DNA from: Notospermus geniculatus
Lineage: Eukaryota > Nemertea > Pilidiophora > Heteronemertea > Lineidae
Direction: 5' to 3'
DNA length: 64,000 nt
Assembly (NCBI GenBank): GCA_002633025.1
Contig: NMRB01002096.1
Span: 63,025-127,024 of the forward strand
Part shown: piece after piece, positions 1 through 10,854 of the stretch
Position numbering within the stretch: position 1 is the stretch's first letter
Layout of the letters: each line of letters opens with the position of its first letter
Made by a program: the position numbers and the translations under genes
The notes under the pieces: generated by a model
What the model was told of the DNA's origin: nothing
The model's input: the letters and a program-made list of their open reading frames with translations, nothing else
Databases searched by the model: none

Positions 1-283
1 ATACAAAAGGTCGTCACTCAGTCCGACCACCGAAAACACGACGGAGAGAAGCACGACAGAATGTCGAACTCCCCGTCAGCGACTAGTGCAAAAACCCACG
101 CACCAATCAAAATCCTAATAATTACATATAACTCCCCCCTCACTACGACTAAATAAAGGTGAAAAAATTAGGCCTATAAATTGATTACCACAAAAATACG
201 GCGTGGTGTAAACGCCCAGAATGATGACATGAGTTTGACAATCTCAATGGCACCCGCACACTGATGAGCCTACCACGTATGTA

Positions 284-452
284 CCGTCAAACAATTAGCA
301 AAAAAGTAGCTGGCGCAGGTTCGACCAGACGTCGCCAATTGTGGTAAAACTGGTCTACTATGTACCGTCGTACAATTAGCAAAAAAAAACTGGCGCAGGT
401 CCTTGGCGCAGGTTCGACCAGACAACGCCAATTGTGGTAAAACTGGCCTCTG
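284..452. repeat. Two-copy tandem repeat, about 85 bp per unit
   Basis: Two units each carry TGTACCGTC, then AATTAGCAAAAAA, CTGGCGCAGGT, GACCAGAC and GCCAATTGTGGTAAAACTGG. The second unit has a short internal duplication of GGCGCAGGT. No reading frame runs through it and its function is unknown. The flanking first 283 bases show nothing I recognise. Confidence 0.7.
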
Positions 453-565
453 TTTTTACCACACAGTTATTTTGAGACCAAAGTAGTCCATGGCCGCGTG
501 CGTTTTGTTTACCCACGTGACCAAACATCCCTCAGATGTTATACACTTATTCCACTTATAAAGTC

Positions 566-720
566 AAGGATTTAGCCTAGTGGTTTGAGGCGTTTGTCCC
601 TTAGTGCTGGCGGTTGGTGTCTTATGCGAGAGTCCGTGGGTTCGAGTCTGGAAGAAGGGCGTGATGACCTTCACCTTGGAAACCCGTTTATTTCTTATTT
701 CACATCTATAAAATCAAGGG
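566..720 (+). repeat. Possible tRNA-derived SINE head
   Basis: TAGCCTAGTGGTTTGAGG resembles a pol III A box, and GGGTTCGAGTCTGG about 60 bases later is a very good B box. The A-to-B spacing and variable region recall a leucine- or serine-type tRNA, but the acceptor arm does not close into a proper stem, so this is not a functional tRNA. A tRNA-derived SINE or tRNA pseudogene is the best reading. No poly-A tail or target duplication was identified. Confidence 0.35.
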
Positions 721-1083
721 AAATATATATTTATTACTATTCACTTCGAAATTGTGACACATCGATTGCAGGGAGAAGTTTAGGCGTGAATGTAGTCGTT
801 TAAGCGCAAGCCCCGACTTATGAAACTTGGTGTGCAGGCCGTGCATTAAGTTGAGATAACATGTGTGCAGTTTGTTTGGTGTAGCCTGAAAAATTAAAGT
901 TTTTATTAACATGTTAATGGGTCTCATTTTTGGGGGTCACCCTGTACCTATAGGGCCAATGTTTCCATGTGTAACATCTGCCAGTGTTGCCGAACGCCAG
1001 TGTTTCCCCTTATTGTTTGGGAAATGCTTGCATATAAATCGATTGTCAAGTCAGAGCTTTTCCGTCAGGCAATAGGGTAACAC
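721..1083. other. No recognisable feature
   Basis: No coding-like frame, RNA gene or repeat boundary is visible here. The short frames on both strands lack family resemblance and look like chance. Confidence 0.5.
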
Positions 1084-1441
1084 TGAGTGCCAGGGTTATA
1101 TCTAGGCCATTTTAGAGCGGCAGTACGCCGTGCCGCCGAAAGGGGCGCCGTCGAGCCCTTTTTAACCCCCTAGGGCGCCGCTCTGCCCCTAAAAAATTTT
1201 TTTTAAAGGTTTTAGTACCTCCCAGACCCTATGCCATGGTCCCTTTTGGTCGTATCACCTTAGAAACTGCCTTAAATTGGCTGTTGACTGGAGTTATAAA
1301 GACATTTTTAACTGACAAGCCTCTCAAATTCCGTTAGTAGAAATGTCGCGACTAAAAAGTGCCCTTTTCTAGGTTGAAGTGCCCTTTTCACAAAGTTTGC
1401 ACCGTGCCCTTCTGAAATCCTAGATATAAACCCTGCACTCA
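1084..1441. mobile_element. MITE-like element, about 360 bp
   Basis: The left end GAGTGCCAGGGTTATATC and the reverse complement of the right end GATATAAACCCTGCACTC match over about 25 bases. The interior has a GC-rich foldback around GGCGCCG followed by an A/T run, and AGTGCCCTTTTC occurs twice. It has no coding capacity. A diverged relative of the interior (TTTTTAACCCCCTA) occurs near 56240. Confidence 0.5.
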
Positions 1442-2329
1442 CATATGGGGAACATTCATAAACGTTACACCGGTTACAAACTTGAAGTTACAAGTTACAA
1501 GTGTATAGTTTGCGCATGATATGCCACAGAAATATGGCTGATGTTGCGAAGTACTGACAAACCTGTTGACAAGCTCTCAACTTTGACAGAGAGAAATAAC
1601 TGTAGAATGAAATAATATTCATGGCTTATTTTCTTATCCATTTTACTTCCGCGCGACATAAAATTTCATACTCCACGACAACGTTGGAATTTTTTGACGT
1701 CATCGGACGAAAATTTTAACACTGCCATCGACGCTAGATCGCCATCTTGAAACCCTTGACGTCATCGTCGGCGGGCTGGTCTATCACGTGACACGAACTT
1801 CGTTTTCAAAATGGTATTATTTGCAGAAAACAGTATTTATCTTGTCAAAAATGAAACAGAATAACTTTATTATTACTTTATATCTACTCCACCGATGTTT
1901 GTACCTTTATACACCTATCTTCAACGATCTATATTGTAGGCGTAGAAAACGAGTGATGGGATGACCGCTTAACTATTGGAAGAATTTCTACTGTTCGCAC
2001 TACTTTTCAAGATGGAAACCTAGCGCCGATACTAGTGGTGATATACTCTGATATCGCCACCTAGCGTCAAGTTTGATAAAATTTTTGATTCCATGCCATT
2101 TTTAAAGCCGCACAGTATAGACAGATGGGTCATAATCGGCGACCCTCTAGCGGCCAAACATGTAACTACGAATAAAATTATTTCTGTTGATACATACGTT
2201 TATCCCACCGGTTGTAGACATTTTTGCAGCGGCATCCCACACTTGGATCCGAAAAGAAAGGAATACCGGTACTCCGTAAAACACTAGTATCGCTAAAGAT
2301 GACATAAGTCATACGTGTCAAACCACGAT
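1442..2329. other. Non-coding stretch without clear features
   Basis: About 0.9 kb of moderately AT-rich sequence. I see no exon-like frame, RNA gene or repeat boundary. Confidence 0.5.
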
Positions 2330-3048
2330 GCGATACACAGCGCAACACGCAGCATTGGGGATTCCCCCAACCTCGATGCAGGATAATGCTGTACATGTAT
2401 GTGGTTCTGTAGGCCGCTTTGCACGGTGCGGATTCGAGGAAACCTACCTCCACCCTCCTCGGGCGGGTTTGGTTCAGGATGGATTGATGGCTTTTACACG
2501 GTGCGGGTTAGGTACCCCGCCTCGATCTAGTTCGAGGTCGGTTCGTTCAAATGCGTGCCGTTAGATGGCGTGTATCAACATACAGTCATCGTAAACTAAA
2601 AATATCCCGGAAATAATCACTAAAAATCGATAAACTATGCTTCTAACATCATAAGCAGTGCTTGAGAACTCTCGCGCGTGATTTCTTCACAGGTAACTTT
2701 ATACAGCAAGTACGCCAATGATGTCACTCAGGTAGCGGTCTCAATCCCGCACGAGGGCGGTGGAGGTCGGTTCGCTTTTACACGAGAGAATAACCGACCT
2801 GCACCTACCTCCGCCTTCCCGAGACTCACGCGGCGAACTGAACTGGCCCGAGGAAGGTGGAGGTCAGTTGTTTCGCTTTACACGGGGAAAAATAACCGAA
2901 CCCTCCTCGATCTAGTCTCGATCCGGAACGCGCCGGCACCGTGTAAAAAGCCTAATTATACATTACGCACGCCTGTAATGAGGTTGCACTATGATTTCGG
3001 CTGAACTGGGACGTGAGTAGCGGTGCACACTGTGCGGCTTTAAATTTG
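2330..3048. repeat. Interspersed segment split by an insertion (relative at 50520-50680)
   Basis: The outer parts (AGCATTGGGGATTCCC to TGTGGTTCTG, and CATTACGCACGCCTG to GTGTGCGGCTTTAA) align with a continuous segment at about 50526-50676. The intervening block is absent there. This copy is therefore the filled version and 50520-50680 the near-empty version of the same repeat. Confidence 0.65.
2410..2954. mobile_element. Inserted TIR element, about 545 bp, no coding capacity
   Basis: The left end TAGGCCGCTTTGCACGG and the right end CCGTGTAAAAAGCCTA are imperfect inverted repeats. The interior carries several more variants of TTTACACGGTGCGG and GGTGGAGGT. The borders are defined by comparison with the relative near 50590, which lacks this block. 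It resembles a non-autonomous DNA transposon; the superfamily is not assigned. Confidence 0.55.
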
Positions 3049-3294
3049 TATAGTCAAGCTGTATGCGACGTTGCAGGTCAATGTTCCTCATTGAAATGTG
3101 TGTTTTCAGTTCCTGTCATAATATACTAAATGAAATCGTTGTAACTTACAATGGCGATGACGTGGGAGAATTTTATGACAAAAGGACGGGTATTATTCTG
3201 AAAGAAAACATTAGGGCTTGTAAGTAACATCACGCTTTGTGATGACATACAATAAATGTTGGACAGTGGATTGCATTGATTTCGTGCACGTATT

Positions 3295-3412
3295 GGGTCA
3301 TATGAATAACGACAAGCAAATGCTTTTACTTCAGATTTGTGCGGCATTGCCTAGTGCATTTGTTTTGCAAAATTCAAGTAAAAGCATTTGCCATTCTTTT
3401 TTCATATGACCC
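3295..3412. mobile_element. Small palindromic MITE, copy 1 of 5
   Basis: Termini GGGTCATATGAATAA and its complement (TTCATATGACCC) enclose a hairpin whose arms contain AGCAAATGCTTTTACTT. The flanks read ATT on both sides, compatible with a short target duplication. Relatives lie at 34923-35038, 43781-43898, 48763-48885 and 58711-58787. It is too short to encode protein. Confidence 0.75.
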
Positions 3413-3587
3413 ATTGATTAATAACACAAACGGTGTTTTGAACAACCCAGCCTTGGCTAATACAGCGTGGCCCAAAAAAAGCGCAACATGGGGAGCCCAA
3501 TTTTGGTGTGGAGACCAGGTTGTATGGTGTCCATTTCAAACCCAGTAATAACCAGATAACAAGTAGGTCAGGGGAGGATTATGGTGA

Positions 3588-4487
3588 AGCCACACGATCC
3601 AATTTTTCTATCAAACTTTTTGATCAAACTTTTTGGTCAAATTTTTCCATTCGACCCTCTCAATCCACACGGTGGATTTTTTTATCAGTCTTTTTGAATT
3701 TAGAGTCAAGGAGAGGCGCAGTATAGATGACATAACCATACAAAATAGTCCCAACGCCCTGAAAATGACATCTATGGCTATTCATAACAAAAGGCCTAGT
3801 CACCGCATTCAAGGCGTTAATGGGACAATAAAAATATTTCCCTGTGCCACACGGTACGATTTGTAATTATTTGGTCAAATCGTAGGAGAAAAATAAGACG
3901 AGCTCTATTCAAAACGATTTTGGATTTCGAAATTTGGTTGGTCAAATTCGTGAATTTTCCCCGTGCTACACGATAAAATTTGTTCTTCAAACTTTTTTGG
4001 TCAAATTAAATTGGACCGTGTGGCTCGGGCATTATGGTCAAGCCACACGATCCAATTTTTCTATCAAACTTTTTGATCAAACTTTTTGGTCAAATTTTTC
4101 CATTCGACCCTCCCATCCCACACGGTGGATTTTTTTATCAGTCGTTCCGAATTTTGAGTCAAGGAGAAGGGCAGTATAGATGACATAACCATACAAAATA
4201 TTCCGAATGCCGTGAAAATGACATCTATAGCTATTCATAACAAAAGGCCTGGTCACCGTGAACAAGGTGTTAATCGGACAATAAAAATATTTCCCCGTGC
4301 CACACGGTACGATTTGTAATTATTTGGTCAAATCGTAGGAGAAAAATAGGACGGGCTCTATCCAAAACGATTTTGGATTTCGAAATTTGGTTGGTCAAAT
4401 TCGTGAATTTTCCCCGTGCTGCACGATAAAATTTGTTGTTCAAAATTGTTTGGTCAAATTAAATTGGACCGTGTGGCTCGGGCATTA
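3588..4487. repeat. 453-bp tandem duplication (two full units)
   Basis: Unit 1 starts at AGCCACACGATCC (3588) and unit 2 at the same motif (4041), a period of 453 bases. Each contains an AT-rich head with repeated TTTTTGGTCAAA, a GGAGAGGCGCAGTATAG-like block and a tail ending in GGACCGTGTGGCTCGG. Partial further copies follow at about 4700-4812 and 5053-5155. No frame is conserved through the units. Confidence 0.75.
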
Positions 4488-4630
4488 GTCATGAATAGGC
4501 CTGGGCCTTCCAAGAGACTGAGTGTCCTTTTCAAACTTTTACCAAGCCTATTTTGGATGATGCAATGAATGACAACTGCCCTGTTAGGTAAATACTGTGG
4601 TAGCCCTATTTTATTTGTGGTCAGGCGGCA

Positions 4631-4770
4631 GAGAGGGTCGAATGGAAAAATTTGACCAAAAAGTTTGATCAAAAAGTTTGACAGAAAAATTGAACAGTTC
4701 ACACGATCCAATTTTTCTGTCAAACTTTTTGATCAAACTTTTTGGTCAAATTTTTCCATTCGACCCTCTC
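4631..4770. repeat. Perfect inverted repeat: 62-bp arms, 16-bp spacer
   Basis: Arms 4631-4692 and 4709-4770 are exact reverse complements. They come from the head of the 453-bp repeat, so a partial third copy has been joined to an inverted copy of itself. It would extrude as a long hairpin. Confidence 0.85.
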
Positions 4771-4811
4771 AATCCACACAGTGGATTTTTTTGATCAGTT
4801 TTTGCGAATAT

Positions 4812-5052
4812 TAGGGCCGTTTAGACGACCAATCCAAAAACACATATTCAGATTCAATCCGATTGGGTACGATCGACTGCATCGGGTCTCATTTGCGTTT
4901 AGACGAGATTTGAATGTGGTCGTATGTGGTCCAATTGGTCAAAAATCCACATTGGACTGCATTGGGTAGCGTTTACACGTAAAAGATTTCAACCCACAAT
5001 CCGATTCGATCGGATCGAATGTGGACTTTTGCCTGTCGTCTAAACGGCCCTA
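4812..5052. mobile_element. MITE nested in the third 453-bp repeat copy
   Basis: The ends TAGGGCCGTTTAGACGAC and GTCGTCTAAACGGCCCTA are perfect 18-bp inverted repeats. Internal CGATCGGATCG-type palindromes and repeated CCACATTGGA/AATGTGG occur. The uninterrupted site is visible in copies 1 and 2 of the surrounding repeat (GAATTTAGAGTC near 3700). A TTA-like target with one mismatch would suit PIF/Harbinger, but that assignment is tentative. Confidence 0.7.
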
Positions 5053-6017
5053 TAGAGTCGGGGAGAGGCGCAGTATAGATGACATAACCATACAAAATAG
5101 GCCCGACGCCGTGAAAATGACATCTATGGCTATTCATAACAAAAGGCCTGGGGCCACATGCATTATAAAGTTTCCAAGTGGTGTGCCATCAAGTGCGTGT
5201 CGTGTTGGGATTATTCAGATTGGGGAGTGATACAGTTCCCAAACACTGACACACACTCAATGGGCCCTTCCGCTGTTGGAAGGGGGGGAGGAGAGACTGT
5301 CCTCGTGGGTTCCCTCGATATCTCCATATTCCGGTACGGGCACCCTCCTCACTTGGCGGCCCTGCTGCCCTTTGCCATCCCTCTCCAACCTCCGACAAGC
5401 GTTCCAAAACCAACTGGCGATAATCTGAAATCACGTGAGCATTGACGTCACACCACTTAGGAACAATAGGGAGAATGTATTGCCAAAACAGTTTTTTGCC
5501 TCTAACTCCTTTATTATTTGATTAATCATACAACATGCAGCGAGTAGTCCAGTAAAATTATGAAATACCTAGAACAAATTACTACAGAAGGTTTTTTTAC
5601 TTCGACTGGTTTATTGGACCCCACTAAAGATCATATCAAAAGTTTCCCCAAAGTTACCCACCCTAAAGGCCCTAAATTGCATAATTTCAAGATGGCCGCC
5701 ATCTCGAAATTCCATGTACAGCAAACTTTTTTATGGGTGGTTTTAGAGCCTATATCTGTATTACCAACATATAGGAATGTGATATCAATCTATCGAATAA
5801 AGCTATTTTTGTCACGATATGACGTAACTTTGACGTAGTATTACGTCATGACATGACGTAGTCCCTGATTTTAGTGAAAATATATATCTTGTACCTCGTT
5901 GTCGCAATCTTTTATAGAGTTTGCTTTCGATATCTGTTTCTTTAGCCCTAAAAGACTCTTTGGGACCAAATACTTCCCACTTAGTCTAATAACTGCACTG
6001 CTTGGCTCAGTTTCTAG

Positions 6018-6215
6018 TTAAAAGTCTGTGTCATCCTCAGTCACGTCACGTATAGCTGTGCTATTACAACAATCATCACCACGACATTCGCTACAGGCAT
6101 TTGTGCATTTCAGGCCTTGCTTTCTACAGCTACATCTGTTTGTGAAGCAGCCCCCTTTGCACTGACACCTTATCAACTTAAGAATATAGTCAGGGGCAGG
6201 CTTAAAGTATTTCAT
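6018..6215 (-). CDS. CXC (tesmin/TSO1-type) cysteine-rich domain fragment
   Basis: This 65-residue frame holds a dense cysteine array: Cys17, Cys19, Cys23, Cys28, Cys30, Cys37, Cys41, Cys44, Cys49 and Cys50, with the core RCQCKGGCFTNRCSCRK. That matches one half of a CXC domain, a zinc-binding DNA-contacting module of tesmin/LIN54-type proteins. Full cellular members carry two CXC repeats joined by a conserved linker; here only one is present, followed by an acidic tail and a stop. Single CXC modules are also seen near the C-terminus of transposon-associated proteins in invertebrates. It sits inside the inverted-end element at 5161-8602, which favours a terminal exon or remnant of a mobile-element protein. 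The given ATG may not be the true start, since an upstream exon is possible. Whether it is expressed cannot be told. Confidence 0.55.
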   Translation of the reverse strand: MKYFKPAPDYILKLIRCQCKGGCFTNRCSCRKQGLKCTNACSECRGDDCCNSTAIRDVTEDDTDF

Positions 6216-6740
6216 AATGATGCAATTTCATGAGGTACGTGGCTGGTTACCTAGGACCACCTTCCTTGAAATAAAAGAGGAAAGTGTAAGTGAAAGTGTA
6301 TCACATCAGATGTAACAAAGAAATTGTAGTAGCAATGCACATAGGCCTGTAAAACCTGTTGGACAAAGGGCCTAAGCCTAAACCCATTGAGAGAGAAATC
6401 CAAATTTTTAGCCAGAACATTTTGCAGTGTGACTTTTAAAGTCAAATATTAAAGGCATAGACATAAAGTATCAAAGTGAGATTTTCAGATCAGTTAGAGA
6501 TATAGTTAAAGTATGTTCCTCAAGGCTCTCTGATGTTCCTCAAGGCTTTTTTTAGCTCTGTGCGTTACATTTACTTCAAATCCGCGTCCAGCCTTTAATA
6601 TTGGAAGTTTTTATTCAAAGACCCTTGAGGAAGATACTCCTGGTGTTATTCTACTATGTGATTCTAAATATTTCATTGAGGTGCAAACCAAGGCCCGGGT
6701 ATCAGATGGGAAAGGTCCAGGATCTCTGATTTTTTTCTTC

Positions 6741-7218
6741 NNNNNNNNNNNNNNNNNNNNNNNNNNNNNNNNNNNNNNNNNNNNNNNNNNNNNNNNNNNN
6801 NNNNNNNNNNNNNNNNNNNNNNNNNNNNNNNNNNNNNNNNNNNNNNNNNNNNNNNNNNNNNNNNNNNNNNNNNNNNNNNNNNNNNNNNNNNNNNNNNNNN
6901 NNNNNNNNNNNNNNNNNNNNNNNNNNNNNNNNNNNNNNNNNNNNNNNNNNNNNNNNNNNNNNNNNNNNNNNNNNNNNNNNNNNNNNNNNNNNNNNNNNNN
7001 NNNNNNNNNNNNNNNNNNNNNNNNNNNNNNNNNNNNNNNNNNNNNNNNNNNNNNNNNNNNNNNNNNNNNNNNNNNNNNNNNNNNNNNNNNNNNNNNNNNN
7101 NNNNNNNNNNNNNNNNNNNNNNNNNNNNNNNNNNNNNNNNNNNNNNNNNNNNNNNNNNNNNNNNNNNNNNNNNNNNNNNNNNNNNNNNNNNNNNNNNNNN
7201 NNNNNNNNNNNNNNNNNN
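6741..7218. other. Assembly gap (478 N)
   Basis: A run of 478 unknown bases. It ends exactly at the left inverted repeat of the small element at 7219-7767, so the gap was probably caused by repeat sequence. All frames reading through it are meaningless. Confidence 0.99.
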
Positions 7219-7767
7219 CACCGTGGAGAATCGCCAACGCAGTAGCCGAGTTTCTCAGGTGGCAGCGCTGTGATCCGAGTCAAAAACATGGCGGCTGTAT
7301 CACGAATGTTGAGGATGTCAACTCCAAAGTGGGGAGCAAAGTACCGAAGATGAAAGATACACACACTTAGACTATGCCGAGGATGACCTCCAGTTTATCG
7401 TCTATTAATCTAAAGCTTCCTTTATTGGAATTACGTGGTCGATTTTACATTTGAAGTGGAAAAGTTCAAGTGTCACTACGTGGAACTGCCGTCAATCAAA
7501 CAACCGGCCTAACACAACGAACATTTCCACTTCAAACAAAGAAACAACACTCCTTCAGCACCTATATTTCGGCTTGTTCAATTGCAAATTATCACTAGAT
7601 CATCCTCGAATTTACATAAACTCGCTCACCTCGACCGAAACTCTCTATTTTTCGCGTTTTAGTCGGCAACACACACATCGATATGTGACAGAGCCGCCAT
7701 GTTTCACTCGGATCACAGCGCTGCCACCTGAGAAACTCGGCTACTGCGTTGGCGATTCTCCACGGTG
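7219..7767. mobile_element. Nested TIR element, about 550 bp
   Basis: Bases 7219-7293 and 7693-7767 are inverted repeats beginning CACCGTGGAGAATCGCC. They stay nearly perfect through GGCAGCGCTGTGATCCG and AACATGGCGGCT. The left end touches the assembly gap, so the true terminus could extend further left. No protein is encoded between the arms. It lies within the larger element at 5161-8602. Confidence 0.7.
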
Positions 7768-8448
7768 AGAAGGCCATTTCTGTAAGTGTAAGAAAGTGAA
7801 AATTCTTCCGACGTTATGCCATGACGAAATACAACGTCATAGTGACGTCATATCGAGACGAAAGTAGGCTTATTCGACAGATTGATATCACATTCCTATA
7901 TGTTGGTAATACAGATATAGGCTCTAAAACCACCCATAAAAAAGTTTGCTGTACATTGTATTTCAACATGGCGGCCATCTTGAAATTATGCAAGTTAAGG
8001 CCTTTAAAGTGGGTAACTTTGGGGAAACTTTTGATATGATGTAGAGGAGGCTCTAGGGAACCTTTTAAAACAAAAAAAGCTTCTGTAGCAATTTGTTCTA
8101 GGTTCGGCCATTTTTGGCGTAATTTTACTGGACTAGAGAGATTATTTTCTCTTTGGATAATAAATAATATGGTCAGGAGTTAAAACATTTTTCATGAGCA
8201 GATAAAGCTCCACTCATATGAGAACTGACTCAAAAATTGTACCAATTTACAGGTTAAGTCCAAACTATGAGGTTAATTTTCATATGAGCAGGGCCTACCT
8301 CCTTCAAATGAGGTATTTAAGAATAGTCAGAATGTATTTCATGTAGAATTATGAAGAACTTTTCCACTGCATGTTGGTGGTTTTAATGGCCCGTTTTCTC
8401 AGTATTCAGGAAAAAGAGGTTGCCTCTATTCATTTTGCCTATAGGATT

Positions 8449-8660
8449 TAACCGAGTACCACTAGAGACATCTGGTGGGATAGAATTTTGTGCCGGTACC
8501 CCATTCCCGCGGGCAGTGTGCAGGGAACTGTATCACTCCCCAATCTGAATAATCCCAACACGACACGCACTTGATGGCACACCACTTGGAAACTTTATAC
8601 ATTCTAACCGAGTTACTACTAGAGACATCTATTAGTGATAGTTCTGCAGGTATCCCATTC
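8449..8660. repeat. Two-copy direct repeat across the element border
   Basis: TAACCGAGT, ACTAGAGACATCT and a CCCATTC block occur in the same order at about 8449-8512 and 8605-8660. One copy is inside and one outside the right end of the 5161-8602 element. The cause is unclear; it may mark an older insertion site. Confidence 0.45.
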
Positions 8661-8700
8661 GGCCACCCGCGCTTGTTCCGAAACTACATTCCCTATATTG

Positions 8701-8841
8701 AGCCTCTCCCAATCTAATCACATCCCCAACCTCACTCCCAACCTCATCCCAATCTCATCCCCATTCTCATTCCCACTTTCATTCCCATTCTCATTCCCAC
8801 TCTCATTCCCGCTCTCATTCCACTCTCATTCCCAATCTCAC
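8701..8841. repeat. CTCATTCCCA-type minisatellite
   Basis: Roughly a dozen short units of CTCATTCCCATT or CTCACTCCCAAC type run in tandem. The pyrimidine-rich strand gives a low-complexity frame (Ser/Pro/Leu/Phe) that is not a gene. Confidence 0.8.
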
Positions 8842-9062
8842 TGCTGGAAACGTTGGCCCACGACATTCTACTAGACCAGTGGGCGGCGGAGAGAGGGATC
8901 CGCCCCGACGCAGGACAAGTTTCGGTGATTTTGCCTTAGCAGTCGCTCCCAAGTGATTGAAATCGGGCTCTAGCTTGAGCTCCCACTGATACCAAGTTCG
9001 AAGTCGCCCGCATAGATGAAACGCCTGTACATGATTGGTCTGTCAACCCCGGATGTTGCGGC

Positions 9063-9514
9063 ACATACCACACGGAGATCGAACCGAGACGGATGATCGC
9101 CAGGGCGGCTCCCCCTCCCCCCGCCCACTTGAGCTCAGTATGACCCCAGAGAGAGCAGGGAAAGAAGAAGATCGTCCGTGCCGAAGGAATACACTAGTCG
9201 TACACAAAGGTGTGCACGCCACTTACACTACCTTTGACAGCCAGGCCCACAATTACCTTCAGGCGACCATGACAATTACATGCCAATACATACCACACGG
9301 AGATCGAACCGAGACGGATGATCGCCAGGGCGGCTCCCCCTTCCCCCCGCCCACTGGAGCTCAGTATGACCCCAGAGAGAGCAGGGAAACAAGAAGATCT
9401 CCCGTGCCGAAGGAATACACTAGTCGTACACAAAGGTGTGCACGGCACTTACACTACCTTTGACAGCCAGGCCCACAATTACCTTCAAACCATGACAATT
9501 ACATGCCAACATTC
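9063..9514. repeat. 226-bp tandem dimer
   Basis: Two units, from CATACCACACGGAGATC at 9063 and again at 9289, are nearly identical over about 226 bases. They include GAGAGCAGGGAAA and AGGTGTGCACG. The period and sharp identity suggest a recent tandem duplication or a short satellite. Open frames across it are by-products of the repeat. The 400 bases that follow (9515-9933) show nothing I recognise. Confidence 0.75.
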
Positions 9515-9933
9515 CAAATGCTAGACTATTCATACCAACATTCAAAGTGCGAGACTAATCCCTTTTCTCTTTGAATGCGTCTACCACCGCATGAAGGTGT
9601 AATCTTGTTATGCAAGCATAATCCCCCATACACAGTGACGAAAAGTTGTCACCAGACCAACACATGGGCGTAGTATAGGACATACATACATACCACGTAG
9701 AGGAAATTCTATCCGTGTTGGTAAACCGACCCCGCTTCCGAAGAATAACTCATTCACATTCCCCTGAGATTCTGAGTATCCCTCAACTTAGTTTAAACTG
9801 CGCCCACGGGAAACCTAGTAACCGTCTCCGTCTCTGTGGCTAGGTATTTACAGCAAGACTTTCTTAGGGCTGTACGCAATTTCCCACGACGATGAAGTAC
9901 TTAGCCAAATTTTACGCACCCAACTGCAGTACC

Positions 9934-10316
9934 GAGGACCTAACAAGGCTTCATAATGCCCTAGCAACCTCACCGCCAAGCACCTAGCAAGGCTTCATAA
10001 TGCCCCTACCTCCAAGCCCCTAACAAGGCTTCATAATGCACCTAGCAATGTACTGCCGAGCACCTAGCAAGGCCTCATCTGCACATAGCAACTGTACCGC
10101 CGAGCACCTAGCAAGGCTAAAAACACATAGCAAATCACCGAGCACCTAGCAAGGTTTCAAAGCACACAGCAATTGCCGAGCACCTAGCAAGGCTTAAAAG
10201 CACATAGCAAACTGCCGAGCACCTAGCAAGGCTAAAAGCACATAGCAACTGCCGAGCACCTAGCAAGGCCAAAAGCACATAGCAAACTGCCGAGCACCTA
10301 GCAAGGCTTCAAAATC
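9934..10316. repeat. CACCTAGCAAGGCT minisatellite
   Basis: Ten or more units of about 36-40 bases alternate GAGCACCTAGCAAGGCT with AAAGCACATAGCAA. Unit length is variable and the copies touch each other directly, so this is a minisatellite. The sequence up to the next gene at 10855 shows no clear feature. Confidence 0.85.
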
Positions 10317-10854
10317 CAAAACATGTGCGTGAAATAAGGGCCCGCATTCGAGAAGCCTCCCCAACTCCAAGGTACGCCCCATTCCCCTGTATTCAGCCTG
10401 GAAACCATAACACAAGGCAAACACCAGAGCAAGGAAGCCCCCAGAACACGGCCCAAATCCCATTCCACGCGTTCATGCCAAATGTGCTGATTGTGGAACT
10501 AACCCACACTCCTTCGCAGAGGTCAGTGCTCCACTACGTTACGCTATACTGACTCTGCCAACATACGGCCGAACTACTTCCAGATCCTCCGCGGTGCCCA
10601 CGATTGGGCTGCCAGCACTGGAAACTCCAGTGAAAACGCTGAATTACAAGTGTTTTGGATGCCTCTCAACAATCCTTATTTTCTTTGGCCAGAAAGTTCA
10701 AACATTCAAGCTGTTTTGGTCTTAAAATCAACTGTTCATCGTATCTTTTCACACATCTCTCCAAAATCGGATGCATGCTGTCAAAACAGTAGCATTCCAA
10801 TATTGACACAATTCATAAGAGATCAAGCAAGCTAACAAATAAAACATGAAATAA

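Larger units (their letters stand above)
5161..8602. mobile_element. Candidate 3.4-kb DNA element with long inverted ends
   Basis: The outermost about 80 bases at 5164-5242 (TATAAAGTTTCCAAGTGG) and 8520-8599 are near-perfect inverted repeats. A second inner pair of inverted segments, about 5545-5850 and 7815-8130, is clearly homologous but more diverged. CAT flanks both ends (5161-5163 and 8600-8602), a possible 3-bp target duplication. Inside lie the CXC cysteine-rich frame, an assembly gap and a smaller nested TIR element. No transposase is visible, so it may be a non-autonomous or gene-capturing element; part of the interior is hidden by the gap. Confidence 0.55.

Noticed and set aside
566-640. 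Functional tRNA gene
   Set aside because: A and B boxes are present, but the acceptor stem and anticodon arm do not form; reported only as a SINE-like candidate.
6611-7370. Long open frames of about 180-230 residues on both strands
   Set aside because: They run through 478 unknown bases, and the readable ends are repeat sequence.
9035-9524. Open frames of up to 142 residues
   Set aside because: The repeated amino-acid pattern follows the 226-bp tandem dimer; codon pattern and composition give no coding support.
9934-10316. CRISPR-like array
   Set aside because: Units are directly adjacent without unique spacers, unit length varies, and the genome is eukaryotic.
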